From assembly GCA_024707075.1 (NCBI GenBank), contig JANQAK010000003.1, positions 1,364,001 to 1,428,000 of the forward strand: DNA of 64,000 nucleotides. Reading direction: 5' to 3'. Of this stretch, positions 62,879-64,000 are shown piece after piece. The notes under the pieces are model-generated. The model saw only the letters and a program-made list of their open reading frames with translations, had not been told where the DNA came from and made no database searches. A program made the translations under genes and the position numbers. Origin of the DNA: Afipia sp. GTDB taxonomy: Bacteria > Pseudomonadota > Alphaproteobacteria > Rhizobiales > Xanthobacteraceae. The stretch's first letter is position 1, and every line of letters begins with the position of its first letter.

Positions 62879-64000
62879 ATGAGTTGCTGCGCACCCAGCG
62901 CCGAACTGGCTCTCGCGATGACCGATCCGCATATCGCGGATGAAGAAATGTTGCTTGCGAGCCGTATCGTCGATAACGGCGTACGCCAGACCGATCTTTC
63001 CGTGCCATCGATCCACTGCGGCGGCTGCATTCAGGCCATCGAAGCGGCACTCGGCGCGCTTCCCGGCGTTGAACAGGCCCGAGTCAACCTGTCGACCAAA
63101 CGGGTCGCGATCCGCTGGCAAGCCGACAAGCCGCCACCGCCCTTCGTCGCGACGCTCGACAGGATTGGCTATCATGCCCACCTCAGTGACCTCGGCTCGG
63201 ACGCCAAAGACGAAACACTGACGGAATTGATACGCGCGCTCGCGGTTGCCGGGTTCGCCGCCAGCAATATCATGATGTTGTCGGTGTCGGTCTGGGCTGG
63301 TGCCGAGCCAGCTACACGCGATTTGTTTCATTGGCTTTCGGCGCTGATTGCCTGCCCCGCGTTGATCTATTCAGGAAATGTCTTTTTTCAGTCGGCATGG
63401 CGCAGTCTGCGTCGCGGCCAGACCAACATGGACGTTCCAATCTCGATCGGCGTTCTACTCGCATTCGGGATGAGCCTTTATGAGACGATGCATCAGGGCG
63501 TGCATGCCTATTTCGATGCGTCTATCACGCTACTGTTTTTCCTGCTGATCGGCCGGACGCTCGATTACATGATGCGGGAACGCGCACGGACCGCGGTGAA
63601 GGGACTTGCGCGTCTCGCTGCGCGCGGCGCGCTTGTCGTGCATGACGACGGCACTCACACCTATCTGCCGGTCGGCGAGATCCAGCCCGGCATGACCATT
63701 CTGTTGCCGGCCGGCGAGCGCGTACCGATCGATGCCAGAGTGACGCAGGGACAATCCGAAATCGACTGCGCGCTCGTGACCGGCGAGAGCCTGCCCCGAC
63801 CGGCCATGACAGGTTCGGCGCTCTCCGCGGGCACGCTGAATTTGACCGGCCCGCTGACCATCGTCGCGACTGCGGCGGCAAAGGATTCGTTTCTCGCTGA
63901 AATGGTGCGGATGATGGAAGCGGCCGAAGCCGGCCGCTCGATCTATCGCCGCATCGCCGACCGTGCCGCGCGCCTTTATGCACCCGTGGTGCATCTCACC
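62879..64000 (+). CDS. fixI: FixI/CcoI copper-transporting P-type ATPase, 5' part
   Basis: Open to the window end (374 codons visible). Exports copper for assembly of cbb3 cytochrome oxidase. N terminus MSCCAPSAE with a Cys pair, then a heavy-metal-associated domain with SIHCGGCIQAIEAALGALPGVEQARVNLSTKRVAI. Transmembrane helices start near ALAVAGFAASNIMMLSVSVWAGAEPATRDLFHW. NMDVPISIGVLLAFGMSLYETMHQGVHAYFDA and ITLLFFLLIGRTLDYMMRERARTAVKGLARL match FixI. The actuator-domain TGES is present. The phosphorylation Asp lies beyond the window. fixG and fixH are not upstream, so this may be the first gene of its unit. Confidence 0.9.
   Translation, partial: MSCCAPSAELALAMTDPHIADEEMLLASRIVDNGVRQTDLSVPSIHCGGCIQAIEAALGALPGVEQARVNLSTKRVAIRWQADKPPPPFVATLDRIGYHAHLSDLGSDAKDETLTELIRALAVAGFAASNIMMLSVSVWAGAEPATRDLFHWLSALIACPALIYSGNVFFQSAWRSLRRGQTNMDVPISIGVLLAFGMSLYETMHQGVHAYFDASITLLFFLLIGRTLDYMMRERARTAVKGLARLAARGALVVHDDGTHTYLPVGEIQPGMTILLPAGERVPIDARVTQGQSEIDCALVTGESLPRPAMTGSALSAGTLNLTGPLTIVATAAAKDSFLAEMVRMMEAAEAGRSIYRRIADRAARLYAPVVHLT

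Noticed and set aside
62586-62882. 98-codon plus-strand frame before fixI
   Set aside because: No ribosome-binding site, no similarity to FixH, overlaps the fixI start.

Overview
The window is high-GC alphaproteobacterial DNA, most likely from the Nitrobacteraceae/Bradyrhizobiaceae (Afipia/Oligotropha, Bradyrhizobium, Rhodopseudomonas group). The best pointer is the form I CO dehydrogenase: CoxM, CoxS and CoxL are 288, 166 and 809 residues, as I recall for Afipia (Oligotropha) carboxidovorans, with cofactor residues at the same numbers (CoxL Cys388 and Glu763). No tRNA, rRNA or CRISPR array was seen.

1-31 kb is a housekeeping mosaic: two tandem small secreted proteins, a lytic transglycosylase, a BrnT/BrnA-type toxin-antitoxin pair, trans-aconitate methyltransferase, MarR regulator, EttA, D-2-hydroxyacid dehydrogenase, porin-like OMP, L,D-transpeptidase, two rhodanese-type proteins, a MoxR/VWA pair, a haem-c-linked nucleotide cyclase, glutathione peroxidase, several metabolic enzymes and small hypotheticals. 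Nearly every intergenic gap carries palindromic repeats, commonly paired as 110-135 bp elements.

30-50 kb is an oxalate/glyoxylate block. The minus strand carries a GntR regulator with oxalyl-CoA decarboxylase and formyl-CoA transferase, a 45-residue ORF, a tripartite tricarboxylate transporter (tctCBA), an oxalate/formate-type MFS antiporter and sucCD. On the plus strand are an ADP-forming acyl-CoA ligase, an IclR regulator and gcl-hyi-glxR, which takes glyoxylate to glycerate. A shared 17-bp operator (consensus about TGGNATACNNNATNCCA) occurs six times upstream of these genes and of a CBS-domain gene, and so outlines a GntR regulon. Oxalate would enter by the transporters and be decarboxylated as its CoA thioester. 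Glyoxylate, formed elsewhere or by oxalyl-CoA reduction, would go through gcl-hyi-glxR.

50-61 kb is a CO-oxidation cluster on the minus strand, coxC-[IS630]-coxM-coxS-coxL-coxD-coxE-coxF-coxG. The three structural genes are intact. coxC and coxF are frameshifted, and an IS630 element lies between coxC and coxM. 61-64 kb is a microaerobic module: an FNR/FixK-box-controlled 33-residue membrane peptide, an FnrN-type regulator with two anaeroboxes, and the start of fixI/ccoI, cut by the window end.

Two window-wide patterns stand out. The palindromic repeats stop at about 30.9 kb and none was seen in the following 33 kb. At least seven genes carry single-base frameshifts, four of them in homopolymers or GC repeats, which looks more like sequence error than gene decay.
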